Of a DNA stretch of 64,000 bases, positions 42,437 to 52,792 are shown in pieces (positions within the stretch are counted from its first letter, which is position 1; each line of letters starts with the position of its first letter). The position numbers and the translations under genes were made by a program. Below the pieces are notes generated by a model. The model was not told where the DNA came from and searched no databases. It was given only the letters and a program-made list of their open reading frames with translations. This stretch comes from Rotaria macrura (Eukaryota > Rotifera > Eurotatoria > Philodinida > Philodinidae), in NCBI GenBank assembly GCA_900239685.1, contig OENT01000168.1, positions 62,001 to 126,000 of the forward strand, read 5' to 3'.

Positions 42437-43549
42437 AATAAAAGTAGTGGCGTAACCAGGGCTGGTGCCTGTGGGGCTCAGTCCCATCACCAGGACTTTA
42501 AGCCCCAACACGTTTACTGCAAAGTTACTGAGCTTTGAAATCAAAAATAAACGATATTCATTTGATTATAGTGGACCACTGGACCAAGTGGTAGAGGAAT
42601 AGCTCCTGCAAAGGCGGACAGCGTTCATCCTACCCAGGTCAACGATTAAGGACTTTGTGTACGGCTGTAAACGACCCTAAATGGTCATATTTTAGCGTTT
42701 TACATGGGCCATTATTACGGTCGTATATCGCCGTGTCGTATACGGGCAAATAAGGAGAAATACGGTAGAAAATAGAAACCGTTTACGGATTTTGTATACG
42801 AGGACCATAGACGATCGTGTTTCTCTCCGTATATCGTCGTATTTGCCCGTATACAACACGGAAATATAGGATCGTAATACTGGCCCATATATTTTGCCGT
42901 ATATGATTGTTTAAGATCGTGCTTGTACGACCTGGGTACATAACGTGATGAATGAAAAGGAGAAATAGAAAAAATAGACACTTTAGTATATATGTATGTA
43001 TGCTGTATTGCTTTTACAATCATACTACGACTCACCAAGACAAAATGTTCTTTTCCAAGAGAAGCCTTTTCAGGAGAAGACATGAGGCAACGCAACAATG
43101 TAAACATCCATCACCTAGCTGGCATCGTATAAATGATTTCTACTGAAACAGCATACATTTCTGCAGCGTAAAGCCCGTTTCTCTCAGAACTTCTCGCTAA
43201 ACTAGAGAAATAGTCCGATTAATTTCTGCTTATATTCGAACATGTTTCTATTGATTTATCCTTCTCTAGGATACATATCTCTTCGGATGAATAGAAGTGG
43301 TTCATTTTTTGAAAGGGGTACATATTTCAAGCTAGTGATTTCTACTATAAAAGCATTGCTACTTGTCTTTTCGTCGTAAATGATTTCTGCTCGAATGAAA
43401 ACGATTTCTCAACTTTTTCGGATACGGTTCAGATCTTATCAAACGCTACGTCTTAAAATGAACACAACATTATCCATTTTTTCAACATCTTGAGTCTAGT
43501 GGCTGAGCCCGAGCACCCTTGAATTTCTGCTTGCGTCACTAAATAAAAG
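42437..43549. mobile_element. hAT-like non-autonomous transposon with perfect 8-bp target duplication
   Basis: The element proper is 42445-43541 (1097 bp). The same 8 bases, AATAAAAG, flank it on both sides (42437-42444 and 43542-43549). Ends are imperfect inverted repeats starting TAGTGGCGTAACCAG on the left and TAGTGACGCAAGCAG read inward from the right, with a second matching block around GGGCTCAG. An 8-bp duplication with short TIRs is the hAT signature. It has no transposase frame, so it is non-autonomous. A second element is nested inside at 42631-42938. Confidence 0.8.
42631..42938. mobile_element. Nested TA-flanked foldback element with long inverted repeats
   Basis: Begins TA|CCCAGGTC and ends GACCTGGG|TA. 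The two halves are inverse complements over roughly 140 bp, with clear blocks at ATGGGCCA, TATTACG and GTATACGGGCAAATA on both arms. TA on both sides suggests a TA target duplication, as in Tc1/mariner-type MITEs. It sits inside the hAT-like element, so it inserted later. The 130-codon minus-strand frame across it is a by-product of the palindrome. Confidence 0.7.
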
Positions 43550-45103
43550 GTAAAACAACATTGAAAAACTGGATCTACAGTGTGAGTGAAATTAAAGCTT
43601 TGCGTCCTTCTGACCTAATTTTAAAAAGTTTAGCACAAGTATTATCAAATAGCCTTATAGTACTTTTAACGCTCTATCGTTTAGTCGTTTTGGGTTTTTT
43701 AAAGTGTGTTCCTTATCCGCTCTACGATCTTTTTAAACTGGATCTACACTTTAACCGTAAATCTGATTTAGTCAAAATCTAACCGGAAAAAAGAAACCAA
43801 ATCAAAAGTGAATCATATAGGTTAATAGAGAATTAAAGTCTGCACAGAACACACCCTTCACGTTTTTCTTTTTCTCCTATCATTCCTTTAGAAATCGCAT
43901 TTTATACTGATGACGCATCGAAAAGAAATAGTTTTTCGGATTTCTCACTCTCATCTATCAGTCGAGTGATGAGCCATTGCGCTGAAGTTTTTTATGGTAG
44001 TAGGAAAGACACTAAAGGGTGGGAGAGAAAACAGTTTGATATCAGATGATCGGAACTGGAAACACAGAAAAACAGTTGATTAAATTGAATTCTACTAAAA
44101 AGTTATGATTCACTCATATGCAGGTTTCTGCTCAATATAACTATAATCTTGAAGGAGTGTCCATTAAGGGACGTTTTACTGTATTTCGGAATTGTTTTCA
44201 TCAATTAATATGTACAAAAATGTTATAAGTCCAGAAAAATTCTTTTGCAGCAAAGGCATGCCACCCACACGCTTAACGTTCCTGTTCCTCGATGGATATT
44301 TACAATAGAAAGAGAGAGAGAGATTTTTTTCACTTTCTCCCTCTTGTTCCTAATTATCAGATTATGTGATCATTAAGGATAAACGATCACAGATGTGTTT
44401 AATATATGTGCTGATCAATTAATCTGGATCTCCACATATACATGAAGATATAGCTTTCTGTTCCAATTATGTCACATATACTACGTGCATAAGAATTTTA
44501 TTTTCGAAAGAGAAATTTCTCTTCTCAGTGGATATAAATGTCGATGATTTTCCATGAAACATCATTAGAATTTTCGAATAGATTCTAATCCTTTTCTGTT
44601 TGTCTATTTTAGACTCAATTCAACTATTCAAAGTCATAACAACAAATAAGGCAAAATACTACAAAAAATAAATCAAGGTATTCATCTCAATTGGTTTCGT
44701 TTCTTTTCTTTTTAGCTATACATTTAAATACACGAGACAACGGCGATTGGGTAGGTTACTCTCCTGTCTTCTCACCTTCAATAAATTAATATTACCCCTT
44801 CTTTAAATCGTATCGTGTGTGTGGCTTATATCAACTACAAGACGACATTCGCAGTTCACGACCGAGTCCCGATATATTACTGACGCATTTCTCGCTCAAC
44901 GAGTGTGTCAATGGCCTGGTCTCTACTCGTGCGTGTGTGCATGAGCTTTGCACGCTCGATATGGCTCTATCATGATCTCGTTGATCGAGCGCGCAGATAA
45001 CGAGAAGAAAAATTAGAAAGTTCTATAATTTTTCATTGCAATTTATTTCCAAAGAGAAATCAGGGCAATACCATAAAATGCTTCCGATCATCAAAGATGA
45101 AAT
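43550..45103. other. Intergenic, with a GC-richer patch
   Basis: No exon recognised. ACTGGATCTACA occurs twice (about 43567 and 43738). An AG microsatellite lies near 44311. The stretch 44820-45005 is clearly richer in G+C and CpG than its surroundings and carries small inverted motifs (CGCTCAACGAG and CTCGTTGATCGAGCG). It is just downstream of the NHL gene's stop. Confidence 0.4.
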
Positions 45104-46159
45104 TCATTGGATATCAAAGCGTTGAACACGATGGTTGTTGTAATCAACGACGTAGAGATTGCCATGATAATCGAAAGATAAACCTTCGGGACAATTCAAT
45201 TGATTTGCCTTGTCTCCTTCCCCATTTCCACCAATTATGACACTTCCCTGTTTGGCCCCATTTGGCCAACGCATGATTCGATGATTCCCTCCATCAGCAA
45301 CGTAGATAGTCCCTGATTGATCAACAACAACTCCTAGAGGCTCTTTCAATTGTGAAAGACTGTTTCCTTTCCCTTGCCCGCCTGCGATGACAATACCTTG
45401 TGTTGCACCTTCTTCCCATTTCATCACACGATTATTTCCAGCATCAGACACATAAACTGAATGTTCTCGATCGACAAAGACGTACCAAGAGTATTGGAGT
45501 TGATCAGTGCGATTTCCTGGCCCATTACCGCCTGCAACTATTTGTCCTTGAGTGTCACCTCTTTGATATCGTTTTACTTCATGTTTCTTGTTGTCGACGA
45601 CGTAAAGTGATCCTTGTTCTTCCATGGTCAAACCGATACAATCGATATTTGAAATCAGTGTTTCACCTCGTTTTCCACCTTGACGAGGCCATCGAACAAC
45701 TCTTCGATTCTCTCTATCGGAGATGATCAGACTATCTCTCTGTCTGTCGGCAATGATATCGTACGGTTCATTCAATTGATGAGCTCCATCTCCTTGCCCA
45801 TTCCCACCAACGAAGACTTGTCCATCCGTTGCACCGAATTTCCATTCGACAATTCGATGATTGTAACAATCAGCGATGTAAATGGTTTGTTCATCATCAA
45901 CGAACAAACCTGATGGACCTTTGAGTTGATTGGTTCCATCACTCCATCCATTTCCTCCAGCTACAGTAACACCCATCTGTGACCATTTTGCATTGGCGGG
46001 AATATCTCGCTTACTTCCACGCATTGGCACTATTGAAATCAAATAAATGAACTCCAGAGAACTCTGAATCAGCCTCGTTATCTTAAACAATGTATCTTTA
46101 TAGATAACTAGCCTCGCGGTATGGAATTTCAAGAATAGATTCTTTATCGTAAAACTCAT
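45104..46159 (-). CDS. NHL-repeat beta-propeller protein
   Basis: A frame of 351 codons with about six NHL repeats. Each follows the pattern of a Pxxx hydrophobic strand, a turn, (I/V)Y(V/I)(A/V)D and NxR(V/I)xxW, for example IYIADCYNHRIVEW, VYVSDAGNNRVMKW, IYVADGGNHRIMRW and LYVVDYNNHRVQRF. Linkers carry AGGNG and GGNGEG turns. Six NHL units close one propeller, used for protein or ligand binding; no RING, B-box or other catalytic domain is attached. The ATG at 46159 opens a basic and hydrophobic N-terminus. An acceptor (TTTCAATAG) at 46030 suggests instead that the propeller exon starts at 46029 and the first exon lies further upstream, unseen. Secretion cannot be judged. Such NHL-only proteins are numerous in bdelloids. 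Confidence 0.8.
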   Translation of the reverse strand: MSFTIKNLFLKFHTARLVIYKDTLFKITRLIQSSLEFIYLISIVPMRGSKRDIPANAKWSQMGVTVAGGNGWSDGTNQLKGPSGLFVDDEQTIYIADCYNHRIVEWKFGATDGQVFVGGNGQGDGAHQLNEPYDIIADRQRDSLIISDRENRRVVRWPRQGGKRGETLISNIDCIGLTMEEQGSLYVVDNKKHEVKRYQRGDTQGQIVAGGNGPGNRTDQLQYSWYVFVDREHSVYVSDAGNNRVMKWEEGATQGIVIAGGQGKGNSLSQLKEPLGVVVDQSGTIYVADGGNHRIMRWPNGAKQGSVIIGGNGEGDKANQLNCPEGLSFDYHGNLYVVDYNNHRVQRFDIQ

Positions 46160-47151
46160 CTGAAATTGTTGTAACCAAATACTTCAAATCGATAAGAATT
46201 GTCATATCTCGATCGAATTCATTCTCGATGCAGCATCTCATACTCTCCTCTATTGAGTTTATTTCGTTGGGTCAATTTAAGATCGAATTTTCCAAAGTGC
46301 CATTTTCCGTAGGATTACTTCTGTCAGTCTCCAAAGCTATCACTGGAAGAATGTTTCGAAGAAGTGTTACCCACACCAAGAAAAGCAAAGCCCAGAAAAA
46401 ATACGAGTTCGAATAGAAAAACATCGAATTTTGTTACATCACATTTCTTAAATGAAAACATTGAAAAATGTCCTCTTATTCTAGGATCATTTCATCAGTT
46501 TAAAATTGATATTGCTATGACTGGTCTGTTTCTTTGATTTACTGTTGTGAACTTTAAAAGAAAATTCAATGTTACTCACATTACACCCTTGGAGAGTCAT
46601 TCCGATGATCGGATTCGGCGGGATTCGGGTAGGAATCAAATGAGAATCTTACCTAATTGCATACGTTTATTTTATAAAACCAAGGAAATCCTATCAAAAT
46701 TTGGAAGTTGGGATGTCGTTCAGATCCTGCTGTTGGATGTTATAGAATCCTGCTGCAGGAACTCAGCGAAATCTCACGTAAGCTTTTGACTCACCTCTAT
46801 TAATTACACCAGGTGACGATTAGAACCTTATCAAGAGAACATGGCTCATCTGTCAGATCCGTCTGCGTGAAATCCGATCGGTTTTTACCGGTCTATCAGA
46901 TACGACATGATCCAGTCGAATCCAGCATAGGATTGATTCACCTGGTTATATCTTATAACTAGAATCACATCTACAATGAACTGTTAGAAATTCGACATGT
47001 CTTCCCACGATAGTTTAATTTTTCGAAACTTCGTTTTTCGAAATTTAGACACCATACCATTTTGAAGAGTCAATTTTTTGATGTAATATTGTCGACATAC
47101 CAACTCTCTCTTGAATTTCCCTGGATATTAATAAAGTGAAATAAAACATTG
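46160..47151. other. Intergenic, possibly with a missing 5' exon of the NHL gene
   Basis: No exon can be defended. CACCAGGTG at about 46810 and the inverted CACCTGG at about 46940 bracket a stretch dense in GGATTCG/GATCCG-like words; this could be a small degraded foldback element but the arms are too short to call. Confidence 0.35.
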
Positions 47152-47974
47152 GGCACTACCAGAGATCCGCGAGTCAATCAAAAAAGCGACTCGTCACCGC
47201 CTCGTCATGCTGGCGAGTTGCTCATTGCTGCCTCGCCTCGCCTCGCCTTCTCAGACTCCGACTCGTCACCGCCTCGCCTCGCATAGAGTTTATAATAAAA
47301 TAGTTATTTTTAGGTAGTTTTTCAACCACCCATAATAATCACTATCTTTTTATTTTATACAATCAAATAAAGAACATTTTATACATTTAAATAAGTTAAA
47401 AGAACAAACATATTAATGATAATCGAATAAATAAAGATCGTTCATTTTTTTACAGAGCGTGTAAACAATGCTCTGAGAACTGTATCAGTGGAATACTTGG
47501 ACTGGACTGAATAATTAAATATAAGTGTATCTAGAGTATACTAAAAGTCAACTAGCAAACGAAAACGGCATAGGTGCACAGGATTATGATCATATGAACT
47601 AATTTTTTTTCTAATGGTAGAGATACTTCAAAGTTTTTATTCATCAGTAAATGGTTTAATAAGATCAATTAGACTTATTATCACTAGTTTAAAAGATAAA
47701 AATTCACATTTCTATGCGAAAGATAAACTATAAATTTGGGGTTTCTATAATTGGACGCGAATGCCCCTGTTCTTAGATTTTCAAAATTATGTAATACTTT
47801 ATTTGAATCCTCGAGTTTTCTCTATTTTAACTAACTCCACAAAATCCTCTAAAATCTGTGTGCACTGAAAAGATTTGAAAACAACAGTAACTTTAGTTGA
47901 AGTTTGATAAAGTACTCCTTTTGACAGTGAACAAATTAGCAACGCTATTCGAGAAATTAGTGAAGAATCATATT

Positions 47975-48186
47975 TTTAGAGGTCCTATTTCCTGATCATT
48001 TTGGTTAACAGATGTTCCATGTTCATCAAGAAAAGGTGTTCCCCGAGTCAAAATACTGGAGAACAGCAAATAGTGTTGGTCAAAGCAAACAACATTTTCT
48101 AGTACTATGACTCAGATACCGTTAGTTCTTGATGAAAATAGAACAATTTTTTAACCAAAATGATCAGTATAACAATCTCTAAAAAA
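47975..48186. repeat. Imperfect inverted repeat inside the hAT-like element
   Basis: The arm at about 47975-48032 (containing CTGATCATTTTGGTTAA and GTTCATCAAGAA) pairs with about 48125-48186 (containing TTAACCAAAATGATCAG and TTCTTGATGAA). Arms are about 60 bp around a loop of about 90 bp. This may be a separate nested foldback or an internal palindrome that broke the assembly just to its right. Confidence 0.65.
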
Positions 48187-48208
48187 TGGAATTTGCGAAT
48201 AAACTTTG

Positions 48209-48251
48209 NNNNNNNNNNNNNNNNNNNNNNNNNNNNNNNNNNNNNNNNNNN
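48209..48251. other. Assembly gap (43 N)
   Basis: A run of N inside the hAT-like element. True length and content are unknown, and the frame that runs through it is not a gene. Confidence 0.99.
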
Positions 48252-48514
48252 TGCACACTAAGTTATTGTCCCGATCTGATAAACTTCACTACAAATTGAA
48301 ACGCTTAGAAAGAGCTGCACAAAATCGAAAGATATCCTTAAAGATTTGCCATTTATTCATCAAAAATAACATTCTAAGTATAGGCGAGTCGACTCGGCGA
48401 TTTACAAAGTCAACTCGTGCTCGCCGCGGTTTATAAAATACCGACTCGCCTCGCCTCGTGGCGGTGCGAGGCGAGGCGAGTAAACTCGGCGATTTTCGGA
48501 TCTCTGGGCACTGT

Positions 48515-51500
48515 AAACGTTTTTCGGTCGGTGCTTCTGGATTATGTACAAAATTTCACACTTTCCCGTGTTACCCATCGTTGTATTTCTTTTTATTTCT
48601 TCCCGATCGCCCTCTCCAGAGACTGAAAACAAATCGAATCAAATCAATTTTTTTCCTCAAATTCTCTTAATAATACCGAGTTTGTCAGTCATTTCTTTTT
48701 TTCTTTATTTAGAGTGCAGTTAGTTTGATGGAATGGTGAATAGTTATCACAGAAAGTGTATTATTTGTTACATATATCATGCAAAAACGCAGGTAACGCG
48801 CAGACAAAAAAGGCTCTCTGCTGTTCGATGATACAGAAGGAGTGATAAATACTGCCAACTAGTCTATGTTGATGAATTTTATGAGATATAGTTTTATAAC
48901 TGAAAGATACGGCTATCTCCTGATCGAGACAAAACATTGACAGTTAAAAAAGTGAGTGACCTAAGCATTAAGTAAGGCACAGACGTGAATTTTCAATGCC
49001 ATTTTCACAGGCCTAAAGTATTGCTTTGCAATTGGAAGTATCACTTGGAACATCAAAGTAACAATGTTCACTTGTATTTTCAAGCTACCAGTAGTATTTT
49101 AAATGTTAAAAATGTTCCTATTAATGAAATACGATCAGAGAAAACGAGCCTTTTCAAGCTATTTTTACATGAAAAGCTGAATCTTGACTGGTAACAAACG
49201 TTTAGTCTCGTAATTATTAAAAAACAAGCGAGATCGATCAACACAGGATCTACGAAAACCTACATAAAAAATTAAAATTTCATCTCGGAAAATGTGAGCG
49301 CTCGTCTTCAATCATGTTGATTACCGTTTGCCTTTTTGGTTGATATGTTTTCCATCAATCCATATTGAATCCCAATTTAGTGATTATATTTCACTAACTG
49401 TTATTACATACATTGCTTTGTATAACACTTATTCTCATGAATATATTCATAAATCATATAAAATCTCTGAACAATTGTTTATGGTTCTCTTAATCAATGC
49501 CCAAACTATATCCCTATTCGTGAAGAGAGGAAATGTCTAAAAACTGTGGACCAAGTGAGAGTTAGATAGGCTTAATACACGATAGCACTTGTGACTGTAA
49601 GAATGGATTCATTGTTTTATGAGGAATAAGTGTAGGTGAAAATATTTCTAGTTGGTTTAAACTTATGATTAAGAGTTTCGATTGAAAAACCTTTGCCATC
49701 TAAAAGTGATTACCTCTTAAACTTTTTGTATTAGAAAATTCATGAACTTCTAGATAGATCGAAAGTGTAACTTTGTACACTTAAAGAAAAAAATATTGCG
49801 ATTGGAAAATATTATCTTTCTTACGAATGAAGAGTCGTTTCTCAATAGAATTGTTGCTTTAATTAGTAATACTATCGATATTCTCGATCCTTTAATGAAC
49901 GGAAACATTCTTTTTTAAAATTGTTGAAACATGTTCATATGAGTTTAAGTAATATTTGTGACGCTTTCTGTATTCCACAGTTGACCATCTACATTCACTT
50001 TTGTTACATACACTGATAAGTGGTCTTCTTCTATTTCATCAGAAAAATAAACTTAAGTTGATAAAAGAGAGAGACCTGATTTGTGAACCAATAATTAAAG
50101 GTTTTTGGGAAGAAAACATTTCTATTTTTCTATTTCACGAGATTCGACACCGAAGATGTTATTGTTAGGTTTTGGACAATTCGTATAAATATCGAGAACA
50201 ATTATTTATACATCAAAGAAACAATTCGTTGTCAGGGAGCACTGACTTAATTCAAAGATCTCTATTAATAAATAAAATGGACAAAATTAGACTGGTGAAA
50301 AAGTAATCAACTTTTAAAGGAACTTCCATTACCACAGATGCAAATATACAGAACATCAATAGCAATAGTGATCTTTTTAGATTCTTACGAAGGAATTTAC
50401 AAATTCTTGAAGATTTACATCAAAAAGCGAGGAAAAATAGCCGAATATAGTTTGAATCGAACTCTAGCTGTTGGCAATAAAAAAAAGAGTGAAGTCGAAT
50501 ATGTCACCGTGTTAAGTACATGTCATTCAATATGAGCATTTCCGTATATATTGAACAATACAGCTCAAATCCCCGAAAAAAAACAAATTTCGAAATTTTT
50601 AATATATTAATTGTAGATATAACTCTAATATGAGATGTAAAAGTGTGTGGCTGAACTTCAAAACATATAATTTTTATAAAAAAATAGCTACTACCTCATT
50701 TACAAACAAAAGCGTATGCTGAGTGTGCAACACTTCTGAACACTGGTTAACTTGTAGAAACCATGAGTGAATGTCTATTTCCAACATTTAAAACTTTACA
50801 ATTGAATGACAGCATAGTCATAGATGTATAATCTAGATTGAAGAAAATGCAAATGAAATATCTAACTATTGCTCACAATAACATGGTCGAGAAAAGTTAA
50901 CATTGTGCTCTGAGCTGTCTAAATACTGCATGATTATTCAAAACAAACAGTTATCTAATCAAATGGATCGCATATAATCTACGCGGTTCATTCGTTCGAT
51001 AAATGATGGGAAAAACAAAATAATTACCCATAGTTCTATTATATCATACTGAGATCCTTTCTTTCTATCCGGCCATAAGTCTATCTGTGGATGTTTAAAT
51101 AAGAGCATATTCATAAGGTTTTCTTCAAAAAATATCAGTCTTAATACATTCGTAACCTGACCATAATAAATCTACAATAGTCATTAGTATAGTATCATAG
51201 GAAGGGATCAACTGCAGTATAGTTTTGTTTGTTGATTAGAAACGGTCTCTTTTTTGAAAAAAGGAGTATAAGAATTTAAATTTAACACAGAAGTTAAAGG
51301 TTCTATGTAAGAAGATGATTCGATTCAGTTGTTTGAGTTAATCATGTTTTGTTGCATGAAAAAATATAGATCGGTATCTGATTTGTTGTTTTCTAGTCTG
51401 TTCTATTGTTTCTAGATCACTCTGCAAAGATTATGTCTAAAATTTCTAATGAGATTAAGACATGCATTTTCTTTTCTCTTTCGATTATTTCCAATGGTGG

Positions 51501-52707
51501 CTGGATCTGTCTAAGAGCTTGTGTAAACTTTGTGAAGACTTCAAAAGTCCAAGAATATACACTTGCTTATTTATGTATTGATATCTATTATACCTTCAAT
51601 TCGATATAATGAAGTTCAATGATTTCGGAGAACATATCTGTATTAAATTGGTTGTTTGACCTTGCTGGTCTGCAGATACTACCTAACACTACAATACTAG
51701 TATAACGAAATCTTTCTTTGAGAAAATGATTTAAGAAAGAAACTGCATCAGTATGTTTTAACTTACAAATTTCAAAGGGATGTTCATACACGTCGACAAT
51801 GAAAGATATTAACCACTCTGAATTACAGCGAATGCGAAATAATATTAAAGAATAACTATCTTTAGAATTTTGAAGTGAATCTTCATCTCCTAGATATGCC
51901 TGTGCGAATATAATTCTATATCTGTTCAATTCAACACTGTCTAGATCTTCTGTGATAAAACAACTATCTATGATTAGTTTACATAGATACCCGTTGATAT
52001 TCTTGGAGATTGGTGGCGTCTATGCTAACATTTATAGTGTTAGCATTGTTGATTTATGAAATCATTTCAAAGAATAACTCATCATACTATGATTCAAATT
52101 ATAATAGGATTATTCATAATTGTGTAAAAGAAAATATAAATTTTTACACTGCAAAAAGAAGTATGTAGTTTTATTGCACTACGATGCAGATGCGCAAAAT
52201 ATTGATATACATGTAGTTATAGACACATCAGTTTACTGAATGGATGATTGTATGATATTTCCTCGTTGAAATCAGAAGTGGAGTAGAAAGACTAACGATA
52301 CACAATAAAAATGTAGAGCTTAAACTTCCCAAAAACAAATCGACCATACAATTCGATAAAGCGGAGCCGAGAGTATGCTATACGAAACATGACAAGATAT
52401 GTCATCAAACAAAATTTTAATTCGTATGAATCATGATACTTATGTGCCTAAGGGAGATATTCATAAAACATGATGAGGAATAAGTGTTCACATAAGAGAA
52501 ACTAATTAGTTGTTGATGTGTCCTTAAAGATTATGCACATTTTTCAATAACAATGATATCGTAGTCGGCGTAAACATAAGATTGAAATATAAAACAGATA
52601 AGAGTAAATAATAGTACGTATCCATTTCATTACAACGTTCATATATGTATCGATCATCAAGAATGGTTTCTTTGTCAAGAAAAGCCGTGATATCTCAATG
52701 AGATTGA
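48515..52707. other. Gene-poor interval
   Basis: No recognisable gene. The longest frame (51588-51929, minus, 113 codons) has a plausible amino acid mix but no motif or splice support. A perfect hairpin is at 52022-52046. Confidence 0.4.
52022..52046. repeat. 9-bp hairpin
   Basis: ATGCTAACA, a TTTATAG loop, TGTTAGCAT. Perfect arms, in intergenic DNA downstream of the second ART gene. Confidence 0.6.
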
Positions 52708-52792
52708 TCATATCTTTTCATAAGTTTCTTCTGTGTAAGTATGCAGCATTCCTGTTATCAAGACATAGTGCTCAATTCTCTTTGTAGCTCTC

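Larger units (their letters stand above)
36012..42444. other. Gene-poor interval of about 6.4 kb
   Basis: AT-rich with no frame longer than about 100 codons and none with recognisable domain character. I see a few hairpins (listed separately) but no coding exon, tRNA-like cloverleaf or satellite array. It may contain old decayed transposons. Confidence 0.45.
47152..48514. mobile_element. hAT-like non-autonomous transposon with subterminal CTCGC arrays
   Basis: The element proper is 47160-48506, bounded by inverted CAGAGATCCG and CGGATCTCTG. Flanking 8-mers are GGCACTAC and GGCACTGT, an 8-bp target duplication with six matching bases. Inside each end, about 120 bp is packed with CTCGC/GCGAG words in opposite orientation (47168-47285 and 48383-48490), as expected for subterminal transposase-binding repeats. 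There is no transposase frame. An internal inverted repeat and a 43-base assembly gap lie in its right half. The GC content of the ends is far above background. Confidence 0.75.

Noticed and set aside
42715-43107. 130-codon minus-strand frame
   Set aside because: It crosses the right part of the foldback element and the hAT-like element; its composition reflects the palindrome, and no domain or splice logic is present.
43561-43782. 73-codon hydrophobic plus-strand frame beside the hAT-like element
   Set aside because: It looks membrane-like, but the sequence carries the repeated word ACTGGATCTACA at both ends and no start context or homology I can name; more likely part of a decayed repeat.
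48206-48670. Several overlapping frames around the N run
   Set aside because: They run through the assembly gap and the GC-rich subterminal repeats of the transposon; the translation is an artefact.
51588-51929. 113-codon minus-strand frame
   Set aside because: The residue mix is plausible but I see no motif, no paired exons and no relation to the ART gene next door. It may be a relic, but this cannot be supported.
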